Of a stretch of 11,607 nucleotides of DNA, positions 5,060 to 11,607 are shown piece after piece (the first letter of the stretch is position 1; every line of letters starts with the position of its first letter). The position numbers and the translations under genes are program-made. The stretch spans positions 1-11,607 of the forward strand of contig JAPLVQ010000138.1 of the NCBI GenBank assembly GCA_026397035.1, read 5' to 3'. Under the pieces are notes generated by a model that had not been told where the DNA came from, did not search any database, and worked only from the letters and a program-made list of their open reading frames with translations. Source of the DNA: Candidatus Iainarchaeum sp. (GTDB lineage Archaea; Iainarchaeota; Iainarchaeia; Iainarchaeales; JAAZKV01).

Positions 5060-6082
5060 ATGGCATATTTTTCAAGGAGGAAAGCGGTTGAATTGCTGAA
5101 AAACAATCCTAGGTTAAAAAATGTTGTTCACGCTAATCGTGCGCAAATTAAGCGGCTCTCAAGTAATCATCCCGGGATTGTTTCTGATTCTTTAATAGCG
5201 CTTGGGAGGAAAGGAAAGAGGAATAGGGCTTTGACGCCAACAATTCTTGCAATGCTGGATGACCCTAATCCAGGGGTTAGGGATAGCGCATTACTTGTAG
5301 TGTCACATATTGGGGAACCAAAAAATATAAAACAAATGTCAAAACTTTTGTATGACAAAAATCTGAATGTGCGTTGGGGTGCAATTGATATTTTTGGCAT
5401 TCTTTCGACGCAACATCCTGAAGCAATTAAGTTTCTTGAGGAGCGCGCAAGTCACCCAATGGACACAAGTACTTTTAAGATAATGAAACGCGCGCTTGCA
5501 TTATCAAAGAAGTATAATCCTGATTTTGAGATATATGCCGGGCTTGAGCATAATCCAAAATTTACTGACAAAAGAAGAGTATTTGTTAGAAGAAAACAAA
5601 TTAAGGATGGTTCAATAAGTACCCTTTTTGGGGGAAAGTTCTTCAAGAAAATGCGGGCTGTGAGGATTCCCAAAGAGTCGTTTAATATGTGGGAGAAGGC
5701 ATTTAAGGCAGGGGCTGCCGTTGAACCAATTATAATGAAAAAAGAGAAGGTTGGAAGAAAATTTACAGGCAAGAAGATTCCAAGAATGATTAGAAACAAA
5801 GATGGGACCATAACAGTATTTGCAAAAATAATAGATGGCGTTTCAATTGGGAATTTTATCAGAATTGAAAAGAATCACAAGTGGTTTGAGGAGTTAAAAG
5901 GGCAAGTTACTAAAATAAAAGAAAAGATGGCGGTGCTTGGAATAATTCATGGGCACTATCATCCTGGAAATTTTGTGGTAAAAATGATTAATGGGAAACC
6001 CAAAGTGTATTTGATTGATTTTGACCGGGCGAGAAAGGTTATTCCTTCTGTAATAGAACAGGACGCGCCACTCAGCCCGTAA
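5060..6082 (+). CDS. HEAT-repeat protein fused to a kinase-like domain lacking the catalytic Asp
   Basis: A 340-residue protein from the ATG at 5060; the frame is open back to 4967, but that would overlap enolase by 47 nt. Residues about 30-125 form HEAT-like helical repeats ('PTILAMLDDPNPGVRDSALLVVSHIGEPKNI', then 'MSKLLYDKNLNVRWGAIDIFGIL'). Residues about 175-325 resemble the aminoglycoside-phosphotransferase/ABC1/RIO kinase fold: a glycine-containing strand pair, a hinge-like 'TVFAKIIDGVSIGNF', then 'HGHYHPGNFVV' (297-307) and 'VYLIDFDRAR' (316-325). In active relatives the first motif is HGDxHPGN with Asp as the catalytic base; here that residue is H299. The following Asn (N304) and the metal-binding D320 are kept. 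It may be a pseudokinase or use altered chemistry. No membrane segment is visible. It sits between enolase and phosphoglycerate mutase on the same strand. The substrate is unknown. Confidence 0.75.
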   Translation: MAYFSRRKAVELLKNNPRLKNVVHANRAQIKRLSSNHPGIVSDSLIALGRKGKRNRALTPTILAMLDDPNPGVRDSALLVVSHIGEPKNIKQMSKLLYDKNLNVRWGAIDIFGILSTQHPEAIKFLEERASHPMDTSTFKIMKRALALSKKYNPDFEIYAGLEHNPKFTDKRRVFVRRKQIKDGSISTLFGGKFFKKMRAVRIPKESFNMWEKAFKAGAAVEPIIMKKEKVGRKFTGKKIPRMIRNKDGTITVFAKIIDGVSIGNFIRIEKNHKWFEELKGQVTKIKEKMAVLGIIHGHYHPGNFVVKMINGKPKVYLIDFDRARKVIPSVIEQDAPLSP

Positions 6083-6137
6083 AATAGCAATTTAAGCCTT
6101 TCTAGCTCCTAACTTATCAATAAAAGACGGCGATTGT

Positions 6138-6890
6138 ATGTTCAAAATTGTTTTGCTTCGGCACGGAGAGAGTATTTGGAATAAAGAAAATAAATTTACT
6201 GGATGGGTGGATGTTGATCTTTCAGAGAAAGGAGTTGAAGAGGCAAAGAAAGCAGGAATTGTTCTAAAAAAAGAAGGTTTTTTTTTTGATATTGCATTTA
6301 CTTCTGTTCTAAAAAGGGCTACTCACACGCTTGAGATTGTTCTTAAAGAAATGAATTTGAATGGAAAGATCCCAGTGAATTATTCGTGGAGACTGAATGA
6401 AAGGCACTATGGAGCTCTTCAGGGTTTAAACAAATCCGAAATGGCGGCAAAGTATGGGGAAGAACAGGTGCAAATTTGGCGCAGGAGTTATGATATTCGC
6501 CCTCCAGAATTAAAAAGAACTGATAAAATGTTCCCGGGAAATGATCTATTATATAAGGATGTTCCAAAAAATGAACTTCCTCTTGGGGAATGCTTGAAGG
6601 ATAATGTCGTAAGAACCCTTCCTTATTGGGAAAAAGAAATTGTTCCAATTATAAAATCTGGAAAGAAAGTTTTGATTGCAGCGCACGGAAACAGCCTTCG
6701 CGCTTTAGTAAAGCATCTTGATAAGGTTCCTGATAAGGAGATTGTTAAATTCAATATTCCTACAGGAATTCCTTTAGTGTACGAACTTGATTCAAACTTA
6801 AATCCAATAAAGCATTATTATATCGGGGACCCTGAAGAAATTGCAAAAGCAATTGAAAAAATAAAGAACCAGGGGAAAGCAAAAAACTAA
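6138..6890 (+). CDS. gpmA: 2,3-bisphosphoglycerate-dependent phosphoglycerate mutase
   Basis: A 250-residue cytoplasmic enzyme of the histidine phosphatase superfamily, interconverting 3- and 2-phosphoglycerate. Key residues are in place: the RHGES motif with phospho-acceptor H9, N15, TGW (21-23), R60, the catalytic E88 in LNERHYG, Y91, K99, R115-R116, H183 in AAHGNS and N185. The length equals that of bacterial GpmA. The ATG at 6138 follows a weak GGCGAT. The gene is 55 nt after the kinase-like gene and close to enolase, which takes the next step. Most archaea use the cofactor-independent enzyme, so this bacterial-type form suggests acquisition by transfer; that is inference from family distribution. 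Confidence 0.95.
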   Translation: MFKIVLLRHGESIWNKENKFTGWVDVDLSEKGVEEAKKAGIVLKKEGFFFDIAFTSVLKRATHTLEIVLKEMNLNGKIPVNYSWRLNERHYGALQGLNKSEMAAKYGEEQVQIWRRSYDIRPPELKRTDKMFPGNDLLYKDVPKNELPLGECLKDNVVRTLPYWEKEIVPIIKSGKKVLIAAHGNSLRALVKHLDKVPDKEIVKFNIPTGIPLVYELDSNLNPIKHYYIGDPEEIAKAIEKIKNQGKAKN

Positions 6891-7010
6891 ATCCTACTAT
6901 AAGAATCAGCACCTCATAATTAGAACTTGGATAATTAGATTTTTGGGCTCATTTATACTTAGTGCGTTTGAAGTATTTTAACCTTCGTAAAAGAATTTTT
7001 TTTGCAAATC

Positions 7011-7019
7011 TTTTTAAAC
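7011..7019 (+). promoter_or_regulatory. TATA-like box of pyrG
   Basis: TTTTTAAAC, preceded by GCAAATC. A start about 25 nt downstream (near 7040) would leave a short leader that just includes the GGTGA at 7043-7047. Confidence 0.5.
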
Positions 7020-7042
7020 TTGAAGAACTGCTTTAGTTTACT

Positions 7043-7047
7043 GGTGA
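7043..7047 (+). promoter_or_regulatory. Ribosome binding site deciding the TTG start of pyrG
   Basis: GGTGA, 6 nt before the TTG at 7054. The only other nearby initiator, the GTG at 7044, is out of frame, so CTP synthase must start with TTG here. Confidence 0.75.
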
Positions 7048-7053
7048 GTTGGG

Positions 7054-8679
7054 TTGGTTAAGCTTGTTGTTGTTACCGGAGGAGTGTTGTCTGGTTTGGG
7101 AAAAGGAGTTCTCTCTGCTTCTATTGGGAAAATTTTATCTTCTTCTTTTAAGTGTGCGGCGGTTAAGTGTGATGGTTATTTGAATGTTGATCCGGGGACG
7201 ATGAATCCTGTTGAGCATGGGGAAGTATTTGTTCTTGATGATGGTACTGAGTGTGACATGGATTTTGGGCATTATGAGCGTTTCATGGGTGTTACTGCGA
7301 AAGGGTCTTGGAATTTAACTATGGGGAAAGTTTTTAAGAGTATTTTGGAAAGGGAGAGGCGTGGGGATTATTTAGGGAAAACGGTTCAGTTTGTTCCTCA
7401 TGTTACTGAGGAAATTAAAAAGAATATTCTTGAAGTAGGAAAGGATGCGGGTGCGGACATAGTTTTAGTAGAGATTGGTGGTACTGTAGGGGATATGGAG
7501 AATGCTTTGTATCTTGAAGCGGTGAGGGAATTAGCGCAGGATTTGGGGAGAGAGAATGTTTTGTTTGTTCATTTATCCTATGTGCCTATTCCTTATGGTG
7601 TTCATGAACAGAAATCAAAACCTACTCAGTTAAGCGTGAGGGAGTTAAATAAAATGGGTATTTGGCCTTCGATTATCGCGTGTAGGTGCAGTGAGCATTT
7701 GACTGAGAAAATAAAAAAGAAGATTTCTTTGTTTTGTAATGTGAATGATAAGAATGTTTTTACTGCGATTGATGTTCCTTCGGTTTATCTTCTTCCTGGA
7801 GAGCTTGAGTCTCAAGGAATGACTAAGGTTCTTGAAGAGTGGGCGTGTAAGAAGCTTTGTAAAGTAAAAAGTGTGGGTAGTAAGTGGAATGAGCTTGCGG
7901 AGAAAATGGTTGAATTAAAAAATAATGGTCACGAAAAGAAATTAAAAATAGGTATTTGCGGGAAATACACTGCGCTTGGTGATTCTTACGCAAGTGTTGT
8001 TGAAGCGCTTCATCATTCCTCGGCTAATTTGGGGGTTCATGTGGGTATTGATTTTGTTGATACGGAAAAAATTGAGGAAGGGGTAAGTGTTAAAGAGACG
8101 CTTGAAGGTTTTGACGGAATAATTGTTCCGGGCGGTTTTGGTAATCGGGGCTGGGAAGGGAAAATTAAAGTTATTGAGTATGCGAGGAAAAATAATTTGC
8201 CTTTTTTAGGAATTTGTTTAGGGTTGCAGGCAGCTGTTATTGAGTTTGCGAGAAACGAGTGCGGACTAGCTGATGCTAATTCTACCGAGATGAATCCCAA
8301 GGTTATAAATAAAGTAATTACCTTAATGGATGAGCAGAGAAATGTTGTTGATTTGGGCGGGACAATGAGGCTTGGGAGTTATGAGGCTGCCCTTGAGAAA
8401 GGAAGTATTATTGCTTCGCTTTATAATTCAGCAAAAGTATTTGAGAGGCACAGGCACAGGTACGAAGTGAATCCAAAGTATCATTCTGTTCTCAAAGAAA
8501 AAGGTTTGTCACTTTCTGGTCTTTCTCCTAATGGGAAGCTTGTTGAATTCATTGAACTAAAGAATCACTCTTATTTTGTTGCTACACAATCTCATCCGGA
8601 ATTAAAATCAGGGCTTGAAAGACCCGCTCCGTTGTTTTATGGATTAGTTAGGGCGGCTAAACTAAAAGCAGGGATTTAA
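7054..8679 (+). CDS. pyrG: CTP synthase
   Basis: A 541-residue cytoplasmic enzyme that makes CTP from UTP, ATP and glutamine, the last step of pyrimidine nucleotide synthesis. The N-terminal amidoligase domain (about 1-265) has the P-loop-like 'GGVLSGLGKGVLSASIG' (9-25), 'YLNVDPGTMNP' and 'HGEVFVLDDGTECDMDFGHYERF', and 'EIGGTVGDMEN'. The C-terminal class I glutamine amidotransferase domain (about 290-541) has the oxyanion region PGGFGNRG, nucleophile C388 in GICLGLQ, and H514/E516 in QSHPE. Translation starts at TTG. Small departures from the usual pattern are KCDGYLN for KxDPYLN and QSHPE for QFHPE; all catalytic residues remain, so it should be active. Confidence 0.98.
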   Translation: MVKLVVVTGGVLSGLGKGVLSASIGKILSSSFKCAAVKCDGYLNVDPGTMNPVEHGEVFVLDDGTECDMDFGHYERFMGVTAKGSWNLTMGKVFKSILERERRGDYLGKTVQFVPHVTEEIKKNILEVGKDAGADIVLVEIGGTVGDMENALYLEAVRELAQDLGRENVLFVHLSYVPIPYGVHEQKSKPTQLSVRELNKMGIWPSIIACRCSEHLTEKIKKKISLFCNVNDKNVFTAIDVPSVYLLPGELESQGMTKVLEEWACKKLCKVKSVGSKWNELAEKMVELKNNGHEKKLKIGICGKYTALGDSYASVVEALHHSSANLGVHVGIDFVDTEKIEEGVSVKETLEGFDGIIVPGGFGNRGWEGKIKVIEYARKNNLPFLGICLGLQAAVIEFARNECGLADANSTEMNPKVINKVITLMDEQRNVVDLGGTMRLGSYEAALEKGSIIASLYNSAKVFERHRHRYEVNPKYHSVLKEKGLSLSGLSPNGKLVEFIELKNHSYFVATQSHPELKSGLERPAPLFYGLVRAAKLKAGI

Positions 8680-8776
8680 AAAAAGAAAGACTTGATTGTT
8701 ATTGTTTAGTTGTTGGTGTTTAGTAATACTCGTGTTGTGTATAGTTGGTTTAATTTATTATTGGATTGGGGTTTTC

Positions 8777-8917
8777 ATGTTTGAAGAAATGGCTTTGAAT
8801 TATTTTCGCGGACTCTCAAAAGGAGAGCGAAACAGGCTCGTGAAGAGAATATTTAATTCTTTGAGTGATGAAGAGAAGTTAGAGCTGGCGAAAGTGCTTG
8901 TTGGGAAAAAGAAATAA
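8777..8917 (+). CDS. Small helical unknown protein
   Basis: A 46-residue protein from the ATG at 8777, rich in charged, helix-forming residues: 'MALNYFRGLSKGERNRLVKRIFNSL' and then 'SDEEKLELAKVLVGKKK', likely two helices. The frame continues upstream to a TTG at 8696, but those 27 residues are hydrophobic, cysteine-rich and drawn from a T-rich stretch. A TATA-like TTTAATTTAT about 25 nt before the ATG (8750-8759) would give a leaderless or near-leaderless transcript. It follows pyrG by about 100 nt. I recognise no family; the clean amphipathic pattern favours a real gene. Confidence 0.6.
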   Translation: MFEEMALNYFRGLSKGERNRLVKRIFNSLSDEEKLELAKVLVGKKK

Positions 8918-8964
8918 ATATTTGGTAAAATACTTATTAATTAAAAGAACTATTTTATTCTCTG

Positions 8965-8971
8965 TTTTTTT
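8965..8971 (+). terminator. T-run terminator for the pyrG/small-protein strand
   Basis: Seven consecutive T on the plus strand just before the convergent radical SAM gene ends at 8980, followed by more T-rich sequence. This fits archaeal oligo-U termination. There is no stem. Confidence 0.4.
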
Positions 8972-8979
8972 ATTCTTTG

Positions 8980-10038
8980 TTATCTTACTCTTGGTTTTTG
9001 TTTTCCATACAATTCATCAAATCGTTTTAACACATGGTTTGCAATAATTGTTTTTTTTGGAGTGCTGCTCAAAACTTCATTCATATACATTTTTCCATAT
9101 TTCTTTCGTCCATTTAATCTATTTCCTCCAAACCATTCTCTCAGCATATTTGCTTTGAATGGCAAGTTAGTTTTTATTATTTCGTGCAAAGATTCTCTGC
9201 GCCAATTGCCGATGGAAAGCTGGGGTAGATAAAAGAAATTTTCTTCCGAGTGAATATATACTTTTCCATCCGGGGCAAAAGCAAGACTAACCCCTGGATG
9301 AGCGCCGCCTAGATGAGGATATATTCCTAAGCTAAAAGTGGTGCGCATAGCCATTTCTGGGCTATCTCCTTTAGTCCATTTTTCAATGTCTTTTCGAATC
9401 CGGTTTTTTGTTCTGGGTATTGCAGTAAGTTCGCTTCTTCCAAGCCCTCGATTGTCTTTGACTATTTTTTTAACATCCGAGGGAATTAGTCTTGCGATTT
9501 CTTTTGGCCAGCGATAGCGTCTTTCATAAGGAGTTGTTGCAACATTAATTACATCAATACTGGTGTGTGTTTCTTTTGCCGCAGCAAAAAAGGCCTTTAA
9601 CTTTTCTGAAACATTTTTACCAAAGCGTAAATGTTCTCTGTCAATTGAGGCATTAAATCCGGGGCGTCCGCATTTCTCAAAAAGCAGGCTTGTCATATCT
9701 TTTTTTAGAGGGAATTGTGAAAGGTTCGTTGTAACATTAACCGAGTCTCTTCCTAGTATTCCAACAGCAAATTTAATCATTTTTTGAGCATTTTTATTCA
9801 AAAATGGTTCTCCGCCGGCAACACAGATACTTGGTTTTATGCCATGGATTCTTCCATATTCATAAATTTGGGAAATGATTTTATTAAAATCTTCAATACT
9901 CATGTCAGGGCCTTTTGCTCTGCCTTTTTGAATACAGTATTCACAATGAAAATTGCATCTAGAAGTTATATCAATAACAAAAGTTGGTACTACTGGAATT
10001 CGTTCCTCGCCATAACGCGTATAAGAAATTCTGCCCAT
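8980..10038 (-). CDS. Radical SAM protein with a cysteine-less SPASM/twitch-like C-terminus
   Basis: A 352-residue protein from the ATG at 10038. The cluster motif CNFHCEYC (C28, C32, C35) binds the 4Fe-4S cluster that cleaves S-adenosylmethionine; GGEP follows at 75-78, and 'NVTTNLS' and 'FNASIDREH' fit the barrel strands. Near the C-terminus 'SLAFAPDGKVYIHSEENFFYLPQLSIGNWRRESLHEII' has the layout of a SPASM/twitch domain (PDGxV...GN..ESLxEI), but cysteines that would ligate auxiliary clusters are missing; a histidine stands where the first is usual, and the second half of the protein has no cysteine. Substrate unknown; relatives modify peptides, proteins or small molecules. It is convergent with the pyrG strand and divergent from the eL41-like gene. 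A TATA-like TTTTTTAATA (10060-10069) would give a leaderless transcript. Confidence 0.9.
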   Translation of the reverse strand: MGRISYTRYGEERIPVVPTFVIDITSRCNFHCEYCIQKGRAKGPDMSIEDFNKIISQIYEYGRIHGIKPSICVAGGEPFLNKNAQKMIKFAVGILGRDSVNVTTNLSQFPLKKDMTSLLFEKCGRPGFNASIDREHLRFGKNVSEKLKAFFAAAKETHTSIDVINVATTPYERRYRWPKEIARLIPSDVKKIVKDNRGLGRSELTAIPRTKNRIRKDIEKWTKGDSPEMAMRTTFSLGIYPHLGGAHPGVSLAFAPDGKVYIHSEENFFYLPQLSIGNWRRESLHEIIKTNLPFKANMLREWFGGNRLNGRKKYGKMYMNEVLSSTPKKTIIANHVLKRFDELYGKQKPRVR

Positions 10039-10059
10039 GCAAGAACTGACAACGAGTGT

Positions 10060-10069
10060 TATTAAAAAA
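10060..10069 (-). promoter_or_regulatory. TATA-like box of the radical SAM gene
   Basis: The minus strand reads TTTTTTAATA, centred about 25 nt upstream of the ATG at 10038, consistent with leaderless transcription. The region is AT-rich, so support is modest. Confidence 0.35.
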
Positions 10070-10203
10070 TGAATTATTCTTTATATCTTTTTAATTCCTT
10101 ATGCCTTTTTTAAAAAATAAACAGTACACTATTTAATTAGACTCTAAATTAATTTATTAGAACTAGTTTTTTTATTTTGCATCAGTAAGACCTGATTAAA
10201 TTC

Positions 10204-10212
10204 ATTTATAAA
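10204..10212 (+). promoter_or_regulatory. TATA-like box of the eL41-like gene
   Basis: ATTTATAAA. A start about 25 nt downstream (near 10233) would precede the GGTGA at 10244-10248 by about ten bases, leaving a compact leader ahead of the ATG at 10256. Confidence 0.55.
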
Positions 10213-10255
10213 GCTTATTGATTTTCATTAATCTAAAGCTAATGGTGAATATGCA

Positions 10256-10387
10256 ATGGCAACAAGAACGAAGGATACTAGCCGATTTAAAAAGACCCAC
10301 GCCAGACAAAGGTGGAAGTGGTGCAAGAAGAAATCAAGAAGGGCTAGAAGAAAGAAAAGATATTTGAGGCAGAGGGCAAGGCAGTAA
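10256..10387 (+). CDS. rpl41e: eL41-like ribosomal protein with an N-terminal extension
   Basis: A 43-residue, extremely basic protein (about half Arg/Lys) below usual ORF cut-offs. The segment KWCKKKSRRARRKKRYLRQRAR (in two parts, KWCKKKSRRAR then RKKRYLRQRAR) aligns without gaps to eL41, a 24-25 residue helix near the intersubunit bridge of archaeal and eukaryotic ribosomes, whose pattern is KWRKKRxRRLKRKRRKMRxRSK. Here about 19 residues (MATRTKDTSRFKKTHARQR) precede that core. The start is the ATG at 10256, with GGTGA 7 nt upstream; the ATGs at 10242 and 10251 are in another frame and too close to that site. It has its own TATA box and a terminator that overlaps its stop. An unrelated basic nucleic-acid-binding peptide is the alternative. 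Confidence 0.7.
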   Translation: MATRTKDTSRFKKTHARQRWKWCKKKSRRARRKKRYLRQRARQ

Positions 10388-10403
10388 AAGCCTTGCTTTT
10401 TTT
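10376..10403 (+). terminator. Stem-loop plus T-run terminator overlapping the eL41-like stop codon
   Basis: A perfect 7-bp stem GCAAGGC/GCCTTGC (10376-10382 and 10390-10396) with a 7-nt loop AGTAAAA is followed at once by seven T (10397-10403) and another five T shortly after (10408-10412). The TAA stop at 10385-10387 lies in the loop. The structure looks like a bacterial intrinsic terminator; archaea usually need only the U-run. Confidence 0.8.
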
Positions 10404-10430
10404 GGCATTTTTGCAAAACAAATCAAAGGG

Positions 10431-11396
10431 TTGGTGTGTTTGGCTCAAAGAACTGCTTATACTTTTTTTCAAAGAGTAAGGGGTTTTCTTGAGTTAATGC
10501 GTCCACTTGAGTGGGACAAGACTATTTTTGCAATGATTATTGCGCTTTTGATTGTTTTTTATGTTTATTCTGCGGCAGTAAGTCTTGGCGTATTTTTTGC
10601 AGGCGTCGTTTCAGTAATTCTTCTCTGGTCGGGGCTTTATACATTAAACGATTATACTGACAGGGAATGTGACGCACTTCATAAATCAAAGTATGTTCGT
10701 CCTATCCCGAGTAAAAGAGTATCTCCTAGTGAAGCATTATTGTTTTCAATTGGATTAGTTTTTATTTCACTTCTAATCGCCTTTTTCTTGGGTAACGCTT
10801 TGTTTTTTGGATGCTTAATTGTGATGTTTTTAAATCAACTTGCTTATACATTAAAACCTTTACGATTAAAAGAGAGAAAAGTTTTTGACATTATTTCGGG
10901 CGCTTTTATTAATCCGATTTTTAGGTACCTTGCGGGCTTTTTTCTTTTTGTTTCGTTTGCAAGAGTTGAGAGTATGGGCTTTGCTATATTGCCGGTTTTG
11001 TTTATATTGGGGATTCAGGTCGGGAGTTATTTGACTTATCGTTTCTCTTCAAGGGAACATGATGAGAAGATGAAAATGAAGAGTACTGTTATGGAGATTA
11101 ATCAAAGGCAGGCAAAGTTTTTCTCTCGCGTACTTTTATGCATCGCTGCGTTTTCAATGATTGGAATGTTCTTAAATTACGGAACTTTTAAATTGGCTTC
11201 GCTTGGTTTTGTTCCTTTTGAATATATTCTTGCGATAGTTCCTGGAATAGTGCTTTTGCCTTTTGCGAGGCAAATATTAAGGTCTCCAAGCAAGGCTACC
11301 GCACCGGAGAATTACAAATCATTTTACGCTTTTTTCCACGTTGAGAGTTATTTGATGATTTTAGTAGGACTGCTGGTTTTTGTTTTCTTTGCTTAA
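10431..11396 (+). CDS. UbiA-family membrane prenyltransferase (DPPR-synthase-like)
   Basis: A 321-residue integral membrane protein with about eight to nine hydrophobic segments. The N-terminus 'FLELMRPLEWDKT' (19-31) is typical of UbiA enzymes. The first metal/diphosphate motif is NDYTDRECDALHKSKYVRPIPS (N73, D74, D77, D81; then R90-P91), closest to decaprenyl-phosphate phosphoribosyltransferase-like members (NDxxDxxxDxxHxxKxxRPI). The second loop is 'YRFSSREHDEKMKMKSTV' (about residue 200). Such enzymes transfer polyprenyl or phosphoribosyl groups to make lipid carriers, quinones or archaeal lipids; the exact substrate is not clear. The start is uncertain: TTG 10431, GTG 10434 and TTG 10440 are in frame behind AAAGGG, and the first ATG (10497) would remove conserved residues. 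It follows the eL41-like gene by 43 nt, beyond its terminator. Confidence 0.85.
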   Translation: MVCLAQRTAYTFFQRVRGFLELMRPLEWDKTIFAMIIALLIVFYVYSAAVSLGVFFAGVVSVILLWSGLYTLNDYTDRECDALHKSKYVRPIPSKRVSPSEALLFSIGLVFISLLIAFFLGNALFFGCLIVMFLNQLAYTLKPLRLKERKVFDIISGAFINPIFRYLAGFFLFVSFARVESMGFAILPVLFILGIQVGSYLTYRFSSREHDEKMKMKSTVMEINQRQAKFFSRVLLCIAAFSMIGMFLNYGTFKLASLGFVPFEYILAIVPGIVLLPFARQILRSPSKATAPENYKSFYAFFHVESYLMILVGLLVFVFFA

Positions 11397-11409
11397 CCAG
11401 TGAAGTCAG

Positions 11410-11417
11410 TTTTTTTA
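11410..11417 (+). terminator. T-run terminator downstream of the UbiA-family gene
   Basis: Eight consecutive T starting 14 nt after the stop codon, followed by ATTCTTTT. This fits archaeal oligo-U termination. Confidence 0.5.
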
Positions 11418-11418
11418 T

Positions 11419-11607
11419 TCTTTTGCGTCAACAATACTGCGCGGTCTAGCGAGACCCGCAGATAAGGAGGTTGTCCGATAATGTTTAAAAAGTGATTTTT
11501 TCGCGTTGGAGTAGCGGAATTAATACCCCTCACTTCCGCGTGTTTTTGATTTCTTTTTTTGATTGGTTTGTTTGTGTGATTGATAAACAAAATTTTTGTG
11601 AATTTGT
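11419..11607 (+). other. GC-rich structured stretch, possible RNA element or leader of the next gene
   Basis: After the UbiA terminator the sequence contains GC-rich islands in an AT-rich setting: a hairpin around GCGGTCT-AGCG-AGACCCGC (11441-11459, one bulged C) and a second stem GCGGAA/TTCCGC (about 11514-11539). Between them AAGGAGGT (11464-11471), the strongest Shine-Dalgarno-like site in the window, leads after 9 nt to an ATG with only four sense codons (MFKK, stop at 11493-11495). A frame with GTG at 11492 is open to the window edge (38 codons) but is not convincing. It could be a small RNA, or a leader controlling a gene beyond the edge. Confidence 0.35.

Noticed and set aside
10160..10200. 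Possible C/D-box guide RNA around CATCAG...CTGATTA
   Set aside because: Only a 5-bp inverted repeat with a CTGA-like box is present; no proper C box or complete C/D-C'/D' set exists on either strand.
10242..10367. Alternative 41-codon frame starting ATG-GTG-AAT over the eL41-like gene
   Set aside because: Its start codons lie on or 2 nt after the GGTGA site, and the product has no recognisable pattern, while the overlapping frame has ideal spacing and matches eL41. The open frame is explained by purine-rich composition.
11393..11590. 65-codon minus-strand frame at the right end
   Set aside because: No ribosome binding site, low-complexity composition, and it is antisense to the UbiA terminator and the structured stretch.
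11492..11607. GTG-started frame open to the right edge (38 codons)
   Set aside because: The ribosome binding site is about 20 nt away, too far; the sequence is T-rich and not protein-like. It cannot be settled without the next bases.

Overview
The window looks like a piece of an AT-rich archaeal chromosome, probably from a small-genome (DPANN-like) lineage. Support for archaea: a tRNA-Pro gene with an intron bounded by a canonical bulge-helix-bulge motif; TATA-like boxes about 25 nt upstream of inferred transcript starts; GGTGA/GAGGTG ribosome binding sites; TTG and GTG starts; and an eL41-like ribosomal protein, a family absent from bacteria. The exact lineage is my inference and cannot be fixed from sequence reading alone.

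Left part (1-3016, all on the minus strand). A secreted, probably glycosylated surface protein with bacterial-type Ig-like (SwmB-like) repeats enters from the left edge. It is followed by tRNA-Ala(CGC), an AbiEii/AbiEi-type toxin-antitoxin pair with a large palindrome at its promoter, a 109-residue unknown protein, and intron-containing tRNA-Pro(CGG). This is an accessory-like segment flanked by tRNA genes.

Spacer (3017-3484). No credible gene. It holds a tight array of nine short, mostly perfect hairpins, two of which occur twice, and then the promoter of the next transcript.

Right part (3485-11396, mostly plus strand). A small beta-rich unknown protein is followed by enolase, a HEAT-repeat/kinase-like fusion and a 2,3-bisphosphoglycerate-dependent phosphoglycerate mutase. 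The two enzymes catalyse consecutive steps of lower glycolysis (3-phosphoglycerate to 2-phosphoglycerate to phosphoenolpyruvate) and enclose the kinase-like gene. Then come CTP synthase (TTG start), a 46-residue helical protein, a convergent minus-strand radical SAM protein, a 43-residue eL41-like protein missing from ordinary ORF calls, and a UbiA-family membrane prenyltransferase. The last 210 bases hold a T-run terminator and an unexplained GC-rich, structured stretch.

Items most worth a second look: the hairpin array, the kinase-like protein with His in place of the catalytic Asp, the near-perfect 38-bp AbiE operator palindrome, the radical SAM protein whose SPASM-like tail has no cysteines, the extended eL41 whose stop codon sits inside a terminator hairpin, and the two unusual tRNA genes.
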